Source: CAZNYG01 sp964577205
Lineage (GTDB): Bacteria > Elusimicrobiota > Endomicrobiia > Endomicrobiales > CAIRNS01
DNA: 38,504 nt
Direction: 5' to 3'
Assembly: GCA_964577205.1 (NCBI GenBank)
Contig: CAZNYG010000010.1
Coordinates: 1 to 38,504, forward strand
Part shown: positions 1-7,707 of the stretch, in pieces
Layout: each line of letters starts with the position of its first letter
Position numbering within the stretch: position 1 is the stretch's first letter
Notes under the pieces: generated by a model
The model's input: the letters and a program-made list of their open reading frames with translations, nothing else
Databases searched by the model: none
Told to the model about the DNA's origin: nothing
Translations under genes and position numbers: made by a program

Positions 1-642
1 GAAGGATTTACCGCGGCGCAGATAGCGAACCTGCTGGAGGAAAAAAAGATCGCGGGACGGGAGCGTTTCCTTTCCCTGGCACGGGAACGTTCCCTGGAAG
101 GGTATCTTTTTCCGCAGACCTATTTTTTTGAACCGGGCATCGATGAAGAGGAAATTATGAACCGGATGACGCGCGAATTCCGGCGCGTTTTTACTCCTGA
201 AATGGCGGAACGGGCAAAAAGCATTGGCATGAGTGAACGGGATATCGTCATCATGGCTTCGATCATCGAAAAAGAGGCGGTCAATCCCGAAGAAAGGCCG
301 ATCATCGCCGGCGTGTTTTACAACCGCCTGCGCCGCCGCCAGTATCTGGGTTCCTGCGCCACGGTGCAGTACGCCCTCGCAAAACGGAAGGCCCAGCTCT
401 CCCTTGAAGACGTCAGGATCGATTCGCCCTATAACACGTACCGGCACCTGGGCCTGCCGCCCGGCCCTGTCTGCAATCCCGGAAAGGCAGCGATACACGC
501 GGCCCTTTATCCCGCGGAAACCGATAACCTGTATTTCGTGGCCGACGGCACCGGCACCCATTATTTTTCGCGTTCGTTCAGGCAGCATGTCCGAAATAAA
601 AAGATGGCAGAGATTCGGGAACGGACAGGAAAGACCCGGTGA
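1..642 (+). CDS. mltG: Endolytic murein transglycosylase MltG (5'-truncated by window edge)
   Basis: The reading frame is open from base 1, so the N-terminal membrane anchor lies outside the window. MltG cleaves nascent peptidoglycan strands at the outer face of the inner membrane and helps set glycan chain length. The family blocks are clear: EGYLFPQTY (bases 103-129), the conserved ASIIEKEA segment with the glutamate assigned as catalytic in E. coli MltG (256-279), VFYNRL (313-330), and the C-terminal TDNLYFVADGTGTHYFS block (515-565). The product ends normally at TGA 640-642. The next gene is 152 bases away and probably transcribed separately. Confidence 0.95.
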   Translation, partial: EGFTAAQIANLLEEKKIAGRERFLSLARERSLEGYLFPQTYFFEPGIDEEEIMNRMTREFRRVFTPEMAERAKSIGMSERDIVIMASIIEKEAVNPEERPIIAGVFYNRLRRRQYLGSCATVQYALAKRKAQLSLEDVRIDSPYNTYRHLGLPPGPVCNPGKAAIHAALYPAETDNLYFVADGTGTHYFSRSFRQHVRNKKMAEIRERTGKTR

Positions 643-794
643 ACTTACGGAACGGCAACGCCGGTTACGATGCCCGTTGAAGCATTAATGGAGTTTTTTA
701 TCGTTATGAGTCGTTACGGGCCTCGTCACCGACCGACGTGTCTTTGCCGTTCCGGGTTGTTGCCGTTGTAAACTTAAGCCAATGAAAAGCGTCT

Positions 795-1385
795 ATGTAT
801 AACAGGGAAGAAGAGCTGGGCGTTATCCGCAAAGCGCGGGGCGGGGACACCGAGGCGTTCGGTATTCTCGTCTATCGCTACCAGAACGAACTGCAGAACC
901 TTGCCGCCGGGATGCTGAATTCACGCGACGAAGCGGACGACGTCGCTTCCGAAGCGTTCGTCAAAGCGTGGAGCGCGCTGGGCGGCTTCCGGAACGATTG
1001 CAGTTTCAAAACGTGGCTGTGGCGTATAGCCATCAACCTGTGCCGGAGCCATCTCCGCAGGCGCTATATCCAGCGGAGGATCTTTTTCCGTAGGGAAACG
1101 GACGACGATGACCGCGGGGGCGCCTCGAAAGACGAATTGCAGGATACTTCAACCGATGCCGATCCGGCCCGCGCGGCCGAGAACAGCAACGTCCGCTTTA
1201 AGATCGAACGGGCGCGCCGTGTCCTCAGTCCCCGCGAGAACGAAGTCTTTGCCCTCAAATACGACCAGGATATGACCATAGCCGAGATCGGCGCTCTCCT
1301 TTCGCTGTCCCCGAACACGGTAAAGGTACTTCTTTTCCGCGCCACTAAAAAAATAGCCGTTGCTTTGAAGGATTACCGAAAATGA
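795..1385 (+). CDS. ECF-type RNA polymerase sigma factor
   Basis: 196 aa, typical for an extracytoplasmic-function sigma factor, which directs RNA polymerase to a small stress or envelope regulon. Region 2 runs about residues 22-92, with the DEADDVASEAFVKAW core followed by FKTWLWRIAINLCRSHLRR. A charged linker (DDDDRGG and following) precedes region 4 at about 140-190 (LSPRENEVFALKYDQ, then the helix-turn-helix IGALLSLSPNTVKVLLFRA). The stop codon overlaps the start of the next gene (ATGA at 1382-1385), so the two are translationally coupled. The neighbour is a zinc-finger anti-sigma factor, the classical arrangement. I see no convincing ribosome binding site before ATG 795. Confidence 0.93.
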   Translation: MYNREEELGVIRKARGGDTEAFGILVYRYQNELQNLAAGMLNSRDEADDVASEAFVKAWSALGGFRNDCSFKTWLWRIAINLCRSHLRRRYIQRRIFFRRETDDDDRGGASKDELQDTSTDADPARAAENSNVRFKIERARRVLSPRENEVFALKYDQDMTIAEIGALLSLSPNTVKVLLFRATKKIAVALKDYRK

Positions 1386-1798
1386 ACTGCAGGAGCCTTC
1401 ACAAAGAGATCGTGCCCTACTATTCGAACGAGCTCTCGCCGGCGGAAAGAGCGGCGGTTGAACGCCATCTTCAGCTGTGTCCGGCATGCGCCCGTTCAGC
1501 CTACGATCTTTCTCTTGCCATCCGGGACGCCCGGGCTTCCCGGACGGCCATGAGGACCCGCGATCTTTGGCCCCTCGTCAGGGAGTCCATCGAAGCCAGG
1601 CCTCCTCTTGTGCCTCATCCGTTCTTAAGCCTCGTCTTCAGCCTGGTATTGATCGGCTTACTGATCACTGATTTGCGGTTCATGCTGCCTCAGCGGCTGA
1701 GCTCCGCGGAACTTCAGATCGTCAACGAGATGGAGTTCCTGAAGGATTATGATATGTGGGAAAACCTGGATGTACTTGAAATGTCCGACCTTTCATGA
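1382..1798 (+). CDS. Zinc-finger (zf-HC2) membrane anti-sigma factor
   Basis: 138 aa. An N-terminal zinc-binding anti-sigma domain carries H29-x3-C33-x2-C36 (RHLQLCPAC) plus Cys3 and His7. It is followed by one hydrophobic segment at about residues 80-97 (PFLSLVFSLVLIGLLITD). The family holds its cognate ECF sigma factor inactive at the inner membrane until signalled. The C-terminal extracytoplasmic tail is short and acidic (EMEFLKDYDMWENLDVLE), a pattern I associate with anti-sigma genes next to DUF3106 genes. It overlaps the sigma gene by ATGA, which supports the pairing. Confidence 0.9.
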   Translation: MNCRSLHKEIVPYYSNELSPAERAAVERHLQLCPACARSAYDLSLAIRDARASRTAMRTRDLWPLVRESIEARPPLVPHPFLSLVFSLVLIGLLITDLRFMLPQRLSSAELQIVNEMEFLKDYDMWENLDVLEMSDLS

Positions 1799-1822
1799 CC
1801 GGGTGAACAGGAGATGATATAT

Positions 1823-2221
1823 ATGCGATGGGGCCGCGTCAAAGGCTTTACCGCGACAGCGTTTATCATAGCGTTTGCCGCAGTTCCCGCCGCGCGGGCG
1901 GCAGGACGGGACATAGCACCGCAGGGATGCAGTTGCCCGTCTGAAAGTCATTTGACGCGGGATCAGCGGCGGAACCTTCAACGCAATTATGACTCCTGGA
2001 GCAGCCTTACCTCTCAGCAGAAAAACGAGTATAATTTCCGTTTCCGGCAGTTCCACAGGCTTCCTTCCGGCCGACAGAAAGCCGTGCGCGGCAATTTTTC
2101 CCGCTGGCAGCACATGCCGCAGGCTCACAGGAACGCTTTGAAAGAGCGGTATCGCCGCTGGCAGGCGCTGTCCCCCGAACAGAAACAGCGTTTACGCGAC
2201 AAGGCCCGCCGTCTTCCATGA
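1823..2221 (+). CDS. Secreted DUF3106-like protein
   Basis: The start is set at ATG 1823, nine bases after AGGAG (1809-1813); ATG 1814 would be too close to that site. A signal peptide (hydrophobic run followed by Ala-Arg-Ala) predicts export. The mature part is a series of short helical repeats of the type Y-x-x-W-x-x-L-(S/T)-x-x-Q/R (YDSWSSLTSQQK, FSRWQHMPQAHR, YRRWQALSPEQK), matching DUF3106 proteins. It lies in the ECF/anti-sigma operon and its stop overlaps the ATGA at 2218. The function of DUF3106 is unknown; a role in periplasmic sensing for the ECF system is inference from neighbourhood only. Confidence 0.75.
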   Translation: MRWGRVKGFTATAFIIAFAAVPAARAAGRDIAPQGCSCPSESHLTRDQRRNLQRNYDSWSSLTSQQKNEYNFRFRQFHRLPSGRQKAVRGNFSRWQHMPQAHRNALKERYRRWQALSPEQKQRLRDKARRLP

Positions 2222-2244
2222 GTACCAGAAAAGGAGAATGCGTC

Positions 2245-2601
2245 ATGATCAGAATGATCGCCGTGATCGCTGTTGCAGCCGGTTTGATCGCTCCCGCCGC
2301 GGCAGGCGAGGGGCCCGCGAACCGGGAGCGCCCGCGCAGGAACCCTCCTGCTCTTCAGGAGGAACAAGACGCGCGTCCGGGATCCGGAGACGCTCCCGCG
2401 CGGGGAAACGCGGTTTTGGATCCGGCGCGGGCACAACGCGAGGCCGCGCGGATGAGGCATCGCAAACCGTTTGGCCGGCCGGACGCTGAGCCTTCATCCA
2501 TCAACGACGGGCCCGCTGCGGCGCGGGGGCTTTCCGCCAGAGAGAGAGCCGGCCGGCACCGCCGGATGCGCGCCGGGCGCGGAATGCCGCCGCTGGAATA
2601 A
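2245..2601 (+). CDS. Small secreted basic, Pro/Arg/Ala-rich protein of unknown function
   Basis: ATG 2245 is preceded by AGGAG (2232-2236) at 8-base spacing, so it is preferred over the in-frame ATG at 2218. About 118 aa: a short signal peptide (MIRMIAVIAVAAGLIAPAAA), then a low-complexity, probably disordered tail rich in Arg, Pro, Ala and Gly. I recognise no domain. As the last gene of the ECF/anti-sigma/DUF3106 cluster it may be a target or accessory of that system. The strong GC and Arg bias makes shadow frames long here; the signal peptide and the ribosome binding site are what support this frame. Confidence 0.6.
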   Translation: MIRMIAVIAVAAGLIAPAAAGEGPANRERPRRNPPALQEEQDARPGSGDAPARGNAVLDPARAQREAARMRHRKPFGRPDAEPSSINDGPAAARGLSARERAGRHRRMRAGRGMPPLE

Positions 2602-2625
2602 GGACATTCCCCTTTCAGGCGCTCC

Positions 2626-2655
2626 TTGATTCATCCTTGATAACTTTGATACAAT
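2626..2655 (+). promoter_or_regulatory. Candidate sigma70 promoter upstream of the cysteine desulfurase
   Basis: TTGATT (2626-2631) and TACAAT (2650-2655) are separated by 18 bases. It is located after the ECF operon and about 80 bases before the desulfurase start. A short hairpin with a T-run lies between it and the gene. Confidence 0.4.
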
Positions 2656-2680
2656 GACTCAAAAGCACGGCAGCGTTCTT

Positions 2681-2711
2681 CCCGGAGAGAACCTTTTATC
2701 CGGGGTTTTTT
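2681..2711 (+). terminator. Hairpin plus T-run before the cysteine desulfurase gene
   Basis: CCCGGA (2681-2686) pairs with TCCGGG (2699-2704), followed by a run of seven pyrimidine-rich bases (mostly T, 2706-2711). The stem is only 6 bp. It could terminate the upstream operon, or act in the leader if the 2650 promoter is used. Confidence 0.4.
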
Positions 2712-2733
2712 ATTGCATTCAAATGGTGACATG

Positions 2734-3957
2734 ATGAGTAATCCCCGAATATATCTGGATCACAGCGCCACGACTCCCGTCCGCCCCGAAGTCCTGGAGG
2801 CGATGCTGCCCTGTCTCGGGGGGGCCTACGGGAACGCATCCAGCGTGCACAGTTTCGGGCAGGAAGCCAAACATATCCTCGAGGAAGCGCGACATAAAAC
2901 GGCTTATCTTCTGGGGGCGGCAAAACCCGAAGAGATCTATTTTACCGGCTGCGGCACGGAATCGGATAACCTTGCCATTAAGGGCATTGCCTGGGCCAAC
3001 CGCGAATTCGGCAGACACATCATCACCACGGAAATAGAGCATCACGCTGTCCTGCATACCTGCGAATACCTTGAAAAACTGGGGTTTAACGTCACTTACC
3101 TGCCGGTCAGCAGACGCGGGATCGTTGACCCGGAAGATGTCCGGAAAGCCATCACGCCGGGAACGATACTGGTCTCCATAATGCACGCTAACAATGAGGT
3201 GGGTACCCTCCAGCCCATTGCCGAGACCGGCCGTGTCGTCAATGAGGAGAACGCGCGCCGGCTGGACGCCGGAAAGCGCCGGATGTATTTCCATACCGAC
3301 GCCGTGCAGACCGCCGGGAAAATGCCGTTGAACGTTCAGGAACTGGGGGTCGATCTTCTCTCGGTGTCCGCCCATAAGTTCTACGCGTCCAAAGGCGTGG
3401 GCGCCCTTTACGTCCGGCGGGGAACCGTTATCCAGCCCATTCTTCACGGCGGGCATCACGAAAACAATATGCGGGCCGGGACTGAAAACGTCGCCGGTAT
3501 CGCCGGCATGGTCCGCGCGCTTGAGCTGTGCGCGAGGGAATATCCGGCCGAACAGGAACGGATCGGCGCGTTAAGGGACCGCCTGGAACATGGCATCCGC
3601 GGCCGGATCGAAGCTGTCAGCGTCAACGGCGAAGGGGCTCCGCGCGTGCCCAGCGTGCTTAACGTGAATTTCGAATATATCGAAGGCGAATCCCTTCTTC
3701 TTTCGCTGGACCTCGAGGGCATCGCCTGTTCCACGGGCTCGGCCTGCGCTTCGGGTTCGGTGGGCAGTTCCCACGTGCTTAAGGCGATGCGGGTTGATCC
3801 GGTCGCGGCGCAGGGAGCCATCCGTTTTTCGCTGGGGCACCAGAACACCGAGGCCGAGATCGACCGGGTACTGGAAACGCTGCCCGGGATCGTCGGCCGT
3901 CTCCGGGCAATGTCGCCGGTGTGGAAAAACAGAAAACAAAGACATTGTAAATTTTAA
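2734..3957 (+). CDS. Cysteine desulfurase (NifS/IscS class I)
   Basis: About 407 aa. A PLP enzyme that removes sulfur from cysteine for Fe-S cluster, thiamine or tRNA thiolation pathways. Start region: YLDHSATTPVRPEV. The PLP lysine is in SAHKFYASKG (AAG 3376, residue 215). The catalytic cysteine sits in the long class I loop GSACASGSVGSSH (TGC 3745, residue 338). The segment before HTDAVQ carries a small extra insertion (about NEENARRLDAGKRR). The start is ATG 2731 or 2734; GGTG at 2725 suits 2734, and an upstream in-frame TTG at 2713 is unlikely. The last dozen residues (WKNRKQRHCKF) are AT-rich and run into an intergenic repeat, so the native C-terminus may have been altered. Confidence 0.93.
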   Translation: MSNPRIYLDHSATTPVRPEVLEAMLPCLGGAYGNASSVHSFGQEAKHILEEARHKTAYLLGAAKPEEIYFTGCGTESDNLAIKGIAWANREFGRHIITTEIEHHAVLHTCEYLEKLGFNVTYLPVSRRGIVDPEDVRKAITPGTILVSIMHANNEVGTLQPIAETGRVVNEENARRLDAGKRRMYFHTDAVQTAGKMPLNVQELGVDLLSVSAHKFYASKGVGALYVRRGTVIQPILHGGHHENNMRAGTENVAGIAGMVRALELCAREYPAEQERIGALRDRLEHGIRGRIEAVSVNGEGAPRVPSVLNVNFEYIEGESLLLSLDLEGIACSTGSACASGSVGSSHVLKAMRVDPVAAQGAIRFSLGHQNTEAEIDRVLETLPGIVGRLRAMSPVWKNRKQRHCKF

Positions 3958-4066
3958 ATCGCAAATTGCAAATTGAAAGACAAAAGCAAAACACAAAACG
4001 AAAGAACGTAACAGAGTACTTATAAGTAAGTCGAACAATTTGCGTTTTGCGATTTGCGATCTTAAA
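3953..4066. repeat. AT-rich imperfect inverted repeat between the desulfurase gene and eno
   Basis: The left arm (3953-3975, TTTAAATCGCAAATTGCAAATTG) and right arm (4036-4066, CAATTTGCG...GATTTGCGATCTTAAA) are imperfect reverse complements around an A-rich centre. The arms consist of iterated GCAAATT/GCGATTT words. Composition is far more AT-rich than the flanking genes. It resembles a dispersed intergenic repeat rather than a simple terminator. Confidence 0.6.
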
Positions 4067-4097
4067 TGTTGTTCATTATACATAACAGGAGAAGACC

Positions 4098-5405
4098 ATG
4101 GCCAGGATCAAAAAAGTCACAGGCAGAGAGATCGTCGATTCGCGCGGCAACCCCACAGTTGAAGCTGACGTCATTCTTGATAACGGAACGCTTGGCAGAG
4201 CGGCAGTCCCATCCGGAGCCTCGACCGGCGAACGCGAGGCGCTGGAACTGCGTGACGGCGATAAAAAGCGTTTCCTGGGTAAAGGCGTGCTGACGGCCGT
4301 CAAGAACATCAATACGATAATCGGCCCCGCTATCGCCGGCATGGAGATCGAAGGGCAGCAGGCCATCGATGACAAGATGCTGGCCCTCGACGGAACTGAC
4401 TTCAAGAGCAAACTCGGCGCGAACGCGATCCTCGGCGTATCCCTTGCGTGCGCCCGCGCGGGAGCCAACGACCGGAAAATGCCGCTGTACGAGTATCTTC
4501 GCGGCATCTACGGCTTGAAATACAACGATTACGTCCTTCCCGTGCCCCTAATGAACATCCTGAACGGCGGCGCGCACGCGGACAACAACGTCGACCTCCA
4601 GGAATTCATGATCGCCCCGGTCGGCGCTCCTTCGTTCCGCGAAGCTCTGCGCATGGGCGCGGAAGTGTTCCATAACCTCAAAAAAGTCCTCAAGGCGAAA
4701 GGCGACATCACCGCTGTCGGCGACGAAGGCGGATTCGCCCCGAACCTGAAATCCAACGAAGAAGCGCTCGCCGTTATCGGCGAAGCCATCAAGGCGGCGG
4801 GGTACACGCTGGGCAAAGACATCCTTCTCGCGCTGGACAGCGCGGCCAGCGAACTGTACGAAGACGGCAAATATACCCTTGAAGGCGAAACGAAGGATAA
4901 GGTGAAAGACTTCGACCAGATGATCTCCTTCTACGAAGATCTGGCGAAGAAATACCCGATCATTTCCATTGAGGACGGCCTGAGCGAAAAAGACTGGGAC
5001 GGCTGGAAGAAGCTGACTGACCGTCTTGGCGGGAAGATGCAGCTTGTCGGCGACGATATTTTCGTGACTAACACGAAGATATTTTCCGAAGGCATCAAGA
5101 AGGGCATTGCCAATTCCATCCTCATCAAGGTCAACCAGATCGGCTCGCTTTCCGAGACGGTCGCCGCGGTGCAGATGGCATATAAGGCCGGGTATACGGC
5201 GGTTATGTCCCATCGTTCCGGTGAAACGGAAGACACGTTCATCGCCGACCTGTCGGTCGCGCTGAACACCGGGCAGATCAAGACCGGCTCGGCGTCGCGC
5301 ACGGACCGCGTCGCGAAATACAATCAGCTGCTCCGGATCGAAGAAGAGCTGGGGAACAAAGCCTCGTATCCCGGCATGAAAACGTTCACAAGCATAAAGA
5401 AATAG
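4098..5405 (+). CDS. eno: Enolase (phosphopyruvate hydratase)
   Basis: 435 aa, full length. Converts 2-phosphoglycerate to phosphoenolpyruvate in glycolysis, in the cytosol with Mg2+. Diagnostic blocks: N-terminal GREIVDSRGNPTVEADV, PSGASTGEREALELRD, the DEGGFAPN acid/base region, SIEDGLSEKDW, the signature LIKVNQIGSLSET, and SHRSGETED near the C-terminus. ATG 4098 follows AGGAG (4087-4091). A perfect hairpin follows the gene at 5422. Together with the fba gene at 9523 it places central glycolysis genes in this segment. Confidence 0.98.
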   Translation: MARIKKVTGREIVDSRGNPTVEADVILDNGTLGRAAVPSGASTGEREALELRDGDKKRFLGKGVLTAVKNINTIIGPAIAGMEIEGQQAIDDKMLALDGTDFKSKLGANAILGVSLACARAGANDRKMPLYEYLRGIYGLKYNDYVLPVPLMNILNGGAHADNNVDLQEFMIAPVGAPSFREALRMGAEVFHNLKKVLKAKGDITAVGDEGGFAPNLKSNEEALAVIGEAIKAAGYTLGKDILLALDSAASELYEDGKYTLEGETKDKVKDFDQMISFYEDLAKKYPIISIEDGLSEKDWDGWKKLTDRLGGKMQLVGDDIFVTNTKIFSEGIKKGIANSILIKVNQIGSLSETVAAVQMAYKAGYTAVMSHRSGETEDTFIADLSVALNTGQIKTGSASRTDRVAKYNQLLRIEEELGNKASYPGMKTFTSIKK

Positions 5406-5421
5406 CAGGCCACAGCGCCGG

Positions 5422-5458
5422 CGGACGGGAACGGAGGCGGCCCCTTTGTTCCCGTCCG
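5422..5458 (+). terminator. 11-bp perfect hairpin after eno
   Basis: CGGACGGGAAC (5422-5432) pairs with GTTCCCGTCCG (5448-5458). There is no strong U-tract downstream, so it may be a processing or attenuation hairpin rather than an intrinsic terminator. Confidence 0.45.
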
Positions 5459-5471
5459 TCCGGACCATCAT

Positions 5472-5765
5472 ATGAAGATCCCGAAAAAATTCGTTTATAT
5501 CGTCGTCGGCGGACTGATCGCCGCTTTCCTTTTCGGCAACAGCGGGTTCCGCAGGATGCTGCGGCGCTACTGGGAAATAAACCGTCTTGAGACCGAGATG
5601 TCGGACCTGAAAAAGGAAAACGGGTTGCTGCGGAAAGAAGTGTACATGCTCCAGCAGGACACCACATACATCGAACGCATGGCGCGCAAGGAACTCGGCC
5701 TCGTGTCCCAGGGCGAGATCGAATACCGTTTCAAGACCGACAAAAAGCCCGAAAATAATAAATAA
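5472..5765 (+). CDS. Septum formation initiator (FtsB/DivIC-like)
   Basis: 97 aa. One N-terminal membrane helix (about residues 8-22, VYIVVGGLIAAFLFG) is followed by a leucine-zipper-like coiled coil at about 35-65 (INRLETEMSDLKKENGLLRKE) and the typical family tail YIERMARKELGLVSQGEIEYRF. FtsB/DivIC proteins link early and late divisome components through FtsL and FtsQ in the periplasm. The gene often follows eno in bacteria, as it does here, which supports the call. Confidence 0.88.
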   Translation: MKIPKKFVYIVVGGLIAAFLFGNSGFRRMLRRYWEINRLETEMSDLKKENGLLRKEVYMLQQDTTYIERMARKELGLVSQGEIEYRFKTDKKPENNK

Positions 5766-5817
5766 CGGCGTTGATGAGCTCATGAACCAATGAACCCATG
5801 AACATCTTTCATATTTT

Positions 5818-6507
5818 ATGTCAGCCTTTCTTCCTTCTTTCCTCTTTATCCTGCTTGCCGAGATGGGCGATAAGACCCAGCTGCTGGTGATGGCTTTTGC
5901 CATGCGCTATCCGCCGGCGAAAGTGCTGCTGGGAGTGTTCATCGCCACGTTCCTGCTCAACGCCCTTGGCGTCGCCGCGGGGACATTCCTGAGCGCGGTC
6001 ATTCCCATGGATATTGTCCTGCTGGCCGCGAGCCTGTCCTTCATACTGTTCGGCCTGTGGACCATCCGGGGGGAGTCCCATGATGACGAAGAAAAAAAAG
6101 TGGCCGGAGCTGGAGCGGTGCGTACGGTCGCCGCGGCCTTTTTTCTCGCCGAGATGGGTGACAAGACGCAGCTGGCAACCGTCAGCATGACTATACAATA
6201 TGGCCTTCCTTTCGCGGTGCTGCTGGGCAGTACGGCGGGCATGGTGCTGGCGGATTCCGTCGGGATCATTACCGGTACCGTCCTGGGGAAAAAGATACCC
6301 GAACAGGCGATCCGCTGGACGTCGGCGGTCGTTTTCATGCTGTTCGGCCTTGCGGGCGTCTGGCGGATCATCGTCCCCCGCGCGGGCATCGTGTCCGGCG
6401 CCGGTATCATAGTCCTGCTCGCGGCCGTTTCAGCTTTTACGGCATACCGGATCGACAGGCGCCGTCCCCGTAAAAAGGAAGAAATACCGCACCCTTCCCC
6501 GGAATGA
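5818..6507 (+). CDS. GDT1/TMEM165 (UPF0016) family cation transporter
   Basis: 229 aa, six or seven hydrophobic segments. Two inverted-repeat halves each carry the family signature EMGDKTQ (Glu15 and Glu112), the acidic metal-binding motif. Bacterial members export Mn2+ or move Ca2+/Mn2+ across the inner membrane. The two halves are separated by a short cytoplasmic acidic loop (ESHDDEEKK). No clear ribosome binding site is visible; the short upstream spacer contains repeats of ATGAAC words. Confidence 0.9.
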   Translation: MSAFLPSFLFILLAEMGDKTQLLVMAFAMRYPPAKVLLGVFIATFLLNALGVAAGTFLSAVIPMDIVLLAASLSFILFGLWTIRGESHDDEEKKVAGAGAVRTVAAAFFLAEMGDKTQLATVSMTIQYGLPFAVLLGSTAGMVLADSVGIITGTVLGKKIPEQAIRWTSAVVFMLFGLAGVWRIIVPRAGIVSGAGIIVLLAAVSAFTAYRIDRRRPRKKEEIPHPSPE

Positions 6508-6537
6508 CCCGAAATTTCCTGCCGGGCCTTTCGAATA

Positions 6538-6567
6538 TTCACTAATCCGCTGTTAAAAATGTATAAT
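6538..6567 (+). promoter_or_regulatory. Candidate sigma70 promoter for the M48 lipoprotein gene
   Basis: A consensus TATAAT (6562-6567) is preceded by TTCACT (6538-6543) with an 18-base spacer. The transcript would start about 15-20 bases before the GGAGG ribosome binding site (6580-6584). Confidence 0.6.
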
Positions 6568-6592
6568 ACGGGAAAAACCGGAGGCTCACTTT

Positions 6593-7399
6593 ATGAAAGC
6601 ATGGAAAGATCCGCTGGTCCCGTGTCTGGCAGTTCTGTTGATGGTCAGCGCGTGCGCCACTGTTCCCATTACGGGCCGGCGCCAGCTCTCTCTCGTTCCC
6701 CAGTCGCAGCTCGTTGGATTAAGCTCGGAGAGCTATACGAAACTGCTGAGCGAAACGAAGCTATCTCAGGACAGGAAAGCCACGCAGATGGTGGTAACCG
6801 TCGGCAAGCGTATCGCGGCGGCAACGGAGCAGTTCATGAGAGAGAACGGCATGGCGGGCGAACTGGCGAACTATCAATGGGAGTTCAATCTTATCGAAGA
6901 TCCCAAGACCGTGAACGCGTTCTGCATGCCCGGAGGCAAAGTCGCGGTCTATTCCGGCATCCTTCCGGTGACGAAAGACGAGGCCGGCCTTGCTGTCGTC
7001 GTGGGCCATGAGATCGCTCACGCTATCGCGAACCATGGCGGAGAGCGCATGAGCCAGTCGCTGTTGATCCAGCTGGGCGGCATGACACTCACCGAAGCCC
7101 TGAAGTCAAAACCTCAGAAGACGCAGCAGTTGATGATGGCCGCGTACGGCCTGGGCTCCCAGTACGGCGTCCTGCTCCCGTATTCCCGCGGCAACGAATC
7201 CGAGGCCGATCGTATCGGACTTATCCTGATGGCCCGCGCGGGCTATGACCCAGCCGCGGCCGTCTCCTTCTGGGAACGGATGAAGAACGCCGGGGGGGGA
7301 GCCAGCGCTCCCGAGTTCATGTCCACCCATCCCTCCGACGACCGCCGTATTGAAGAGATAAAGCAGGAGATACCCGAAGCCGAAAAGTACAGAAAATAG
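6593..7399 (+). CDS. M48-family zinc metallopeptidase, lipoprotein
   Basis: 268 aa. The signal peptide ends in a lipobox (VSAC, Cys21), predicting attachment to a membrane from the periplasmic side. The catalytic motif is HEIAH at residues 139-143 (base 7007), and the third zinc ligand is in NESEAD (Glu204, base 7202). The C-terminal HPSDDRRIEEI block is typical of Oma1/LoiP/BepA-like M48 peptidases, which degrade or refold misassembled outer-membrane proteins. It has no TPR extension, so it is closer to LoiP/YcaL-type than BepA. GGAGG lies 8 bases before ATG 6593. It has its own promoter candidate. Confidence 0.93.
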   Translation: MKAWKDPLVPCLAVLLMVSACATVPITGRRQLSLVPQSQLVGLSSESYTKLLSETKLSQDRKATQMVVTVGKRIAAATEQFMRENGMAGELANYQWEFNLIEDPKTVNAFCMPGGKVAVYSGILPVTKDEAGLAVVVGHEIAHAIANHGGERMSQSLLIQLGGMTLTEALKSKPQKTQQLMMAAYGLGSQYGVLLPYSRGNESEADRIGLILMARAGYDPAAAVSFWERMKNAGGGASAPEFMSTHPSDDRRIEEIKQEIPEAEKYRK

Positions 7400-7707
7400 C
7401 AAAATTCCCAAAAGCGCTTGAATTTTATCATTTAAGCTGCGGGCAGCAGGGCGCAGGCGGCGGGAAGCAAACCCTTCCGCGATCCGATAGTTGTAAATAC
7501 GGCATCCTGCCCATGTTCTTGCATTTCGCGTATCCGTCCTCAATGACGATCTCCTCCCAAACAACGCCCCGTTCCCCCCGGAAGGCGCCTTTCGGAACGC
7601 TTCCCGCACGGCGACGCGGCCGATTGACATTGAGAGGTCAAAAATGTAAAATTAATCAATTAACCGATCACCCCGCGAAGCGGGTACATTCACCGAAGGG
7701 ACCACCA
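7400..7707 (+). promoter_or_regulatory. 308-bp intergenic region with a near-consensus promoter for the barrel gene
   Basis: TTGACA (7624-7629) and TAAAAT (7647-7652) with a 17-base spacer form a near-perfect sigma70 promoter for the gene at 7708. A short hairpin (CCCGC-GAA-GCGGG, 7672-7684) lies in the resulting leader. The first 220 bases show no supported gene; a frame open through the region merely extends the downstream ORF upstream without a signal peptide or ribosome binding site. Confidence 0.75.

Noticed and set aside
650..757. 11-base inverted repeat (CGGAACGGCAA / TTGCCGTTCCG) between mltG and the ECF gene
   Set aside because: The arms are about 80 bases apart and there is no T-run; it may be chance.
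766..795. RpoE-like promoter (AAACTT, 15 bases, GTCTA) just before the ECF gene
   Set aside because: The -10 element would overlap the start codon, so transcription would begin inside the coding region.
4548..5903. Long minus-strand ORF (451 codons) across eno, the FtsB-like gene and the GDT1 gene
   Set aside because: It is antisense to three recognisable genes and has no domain of its own.
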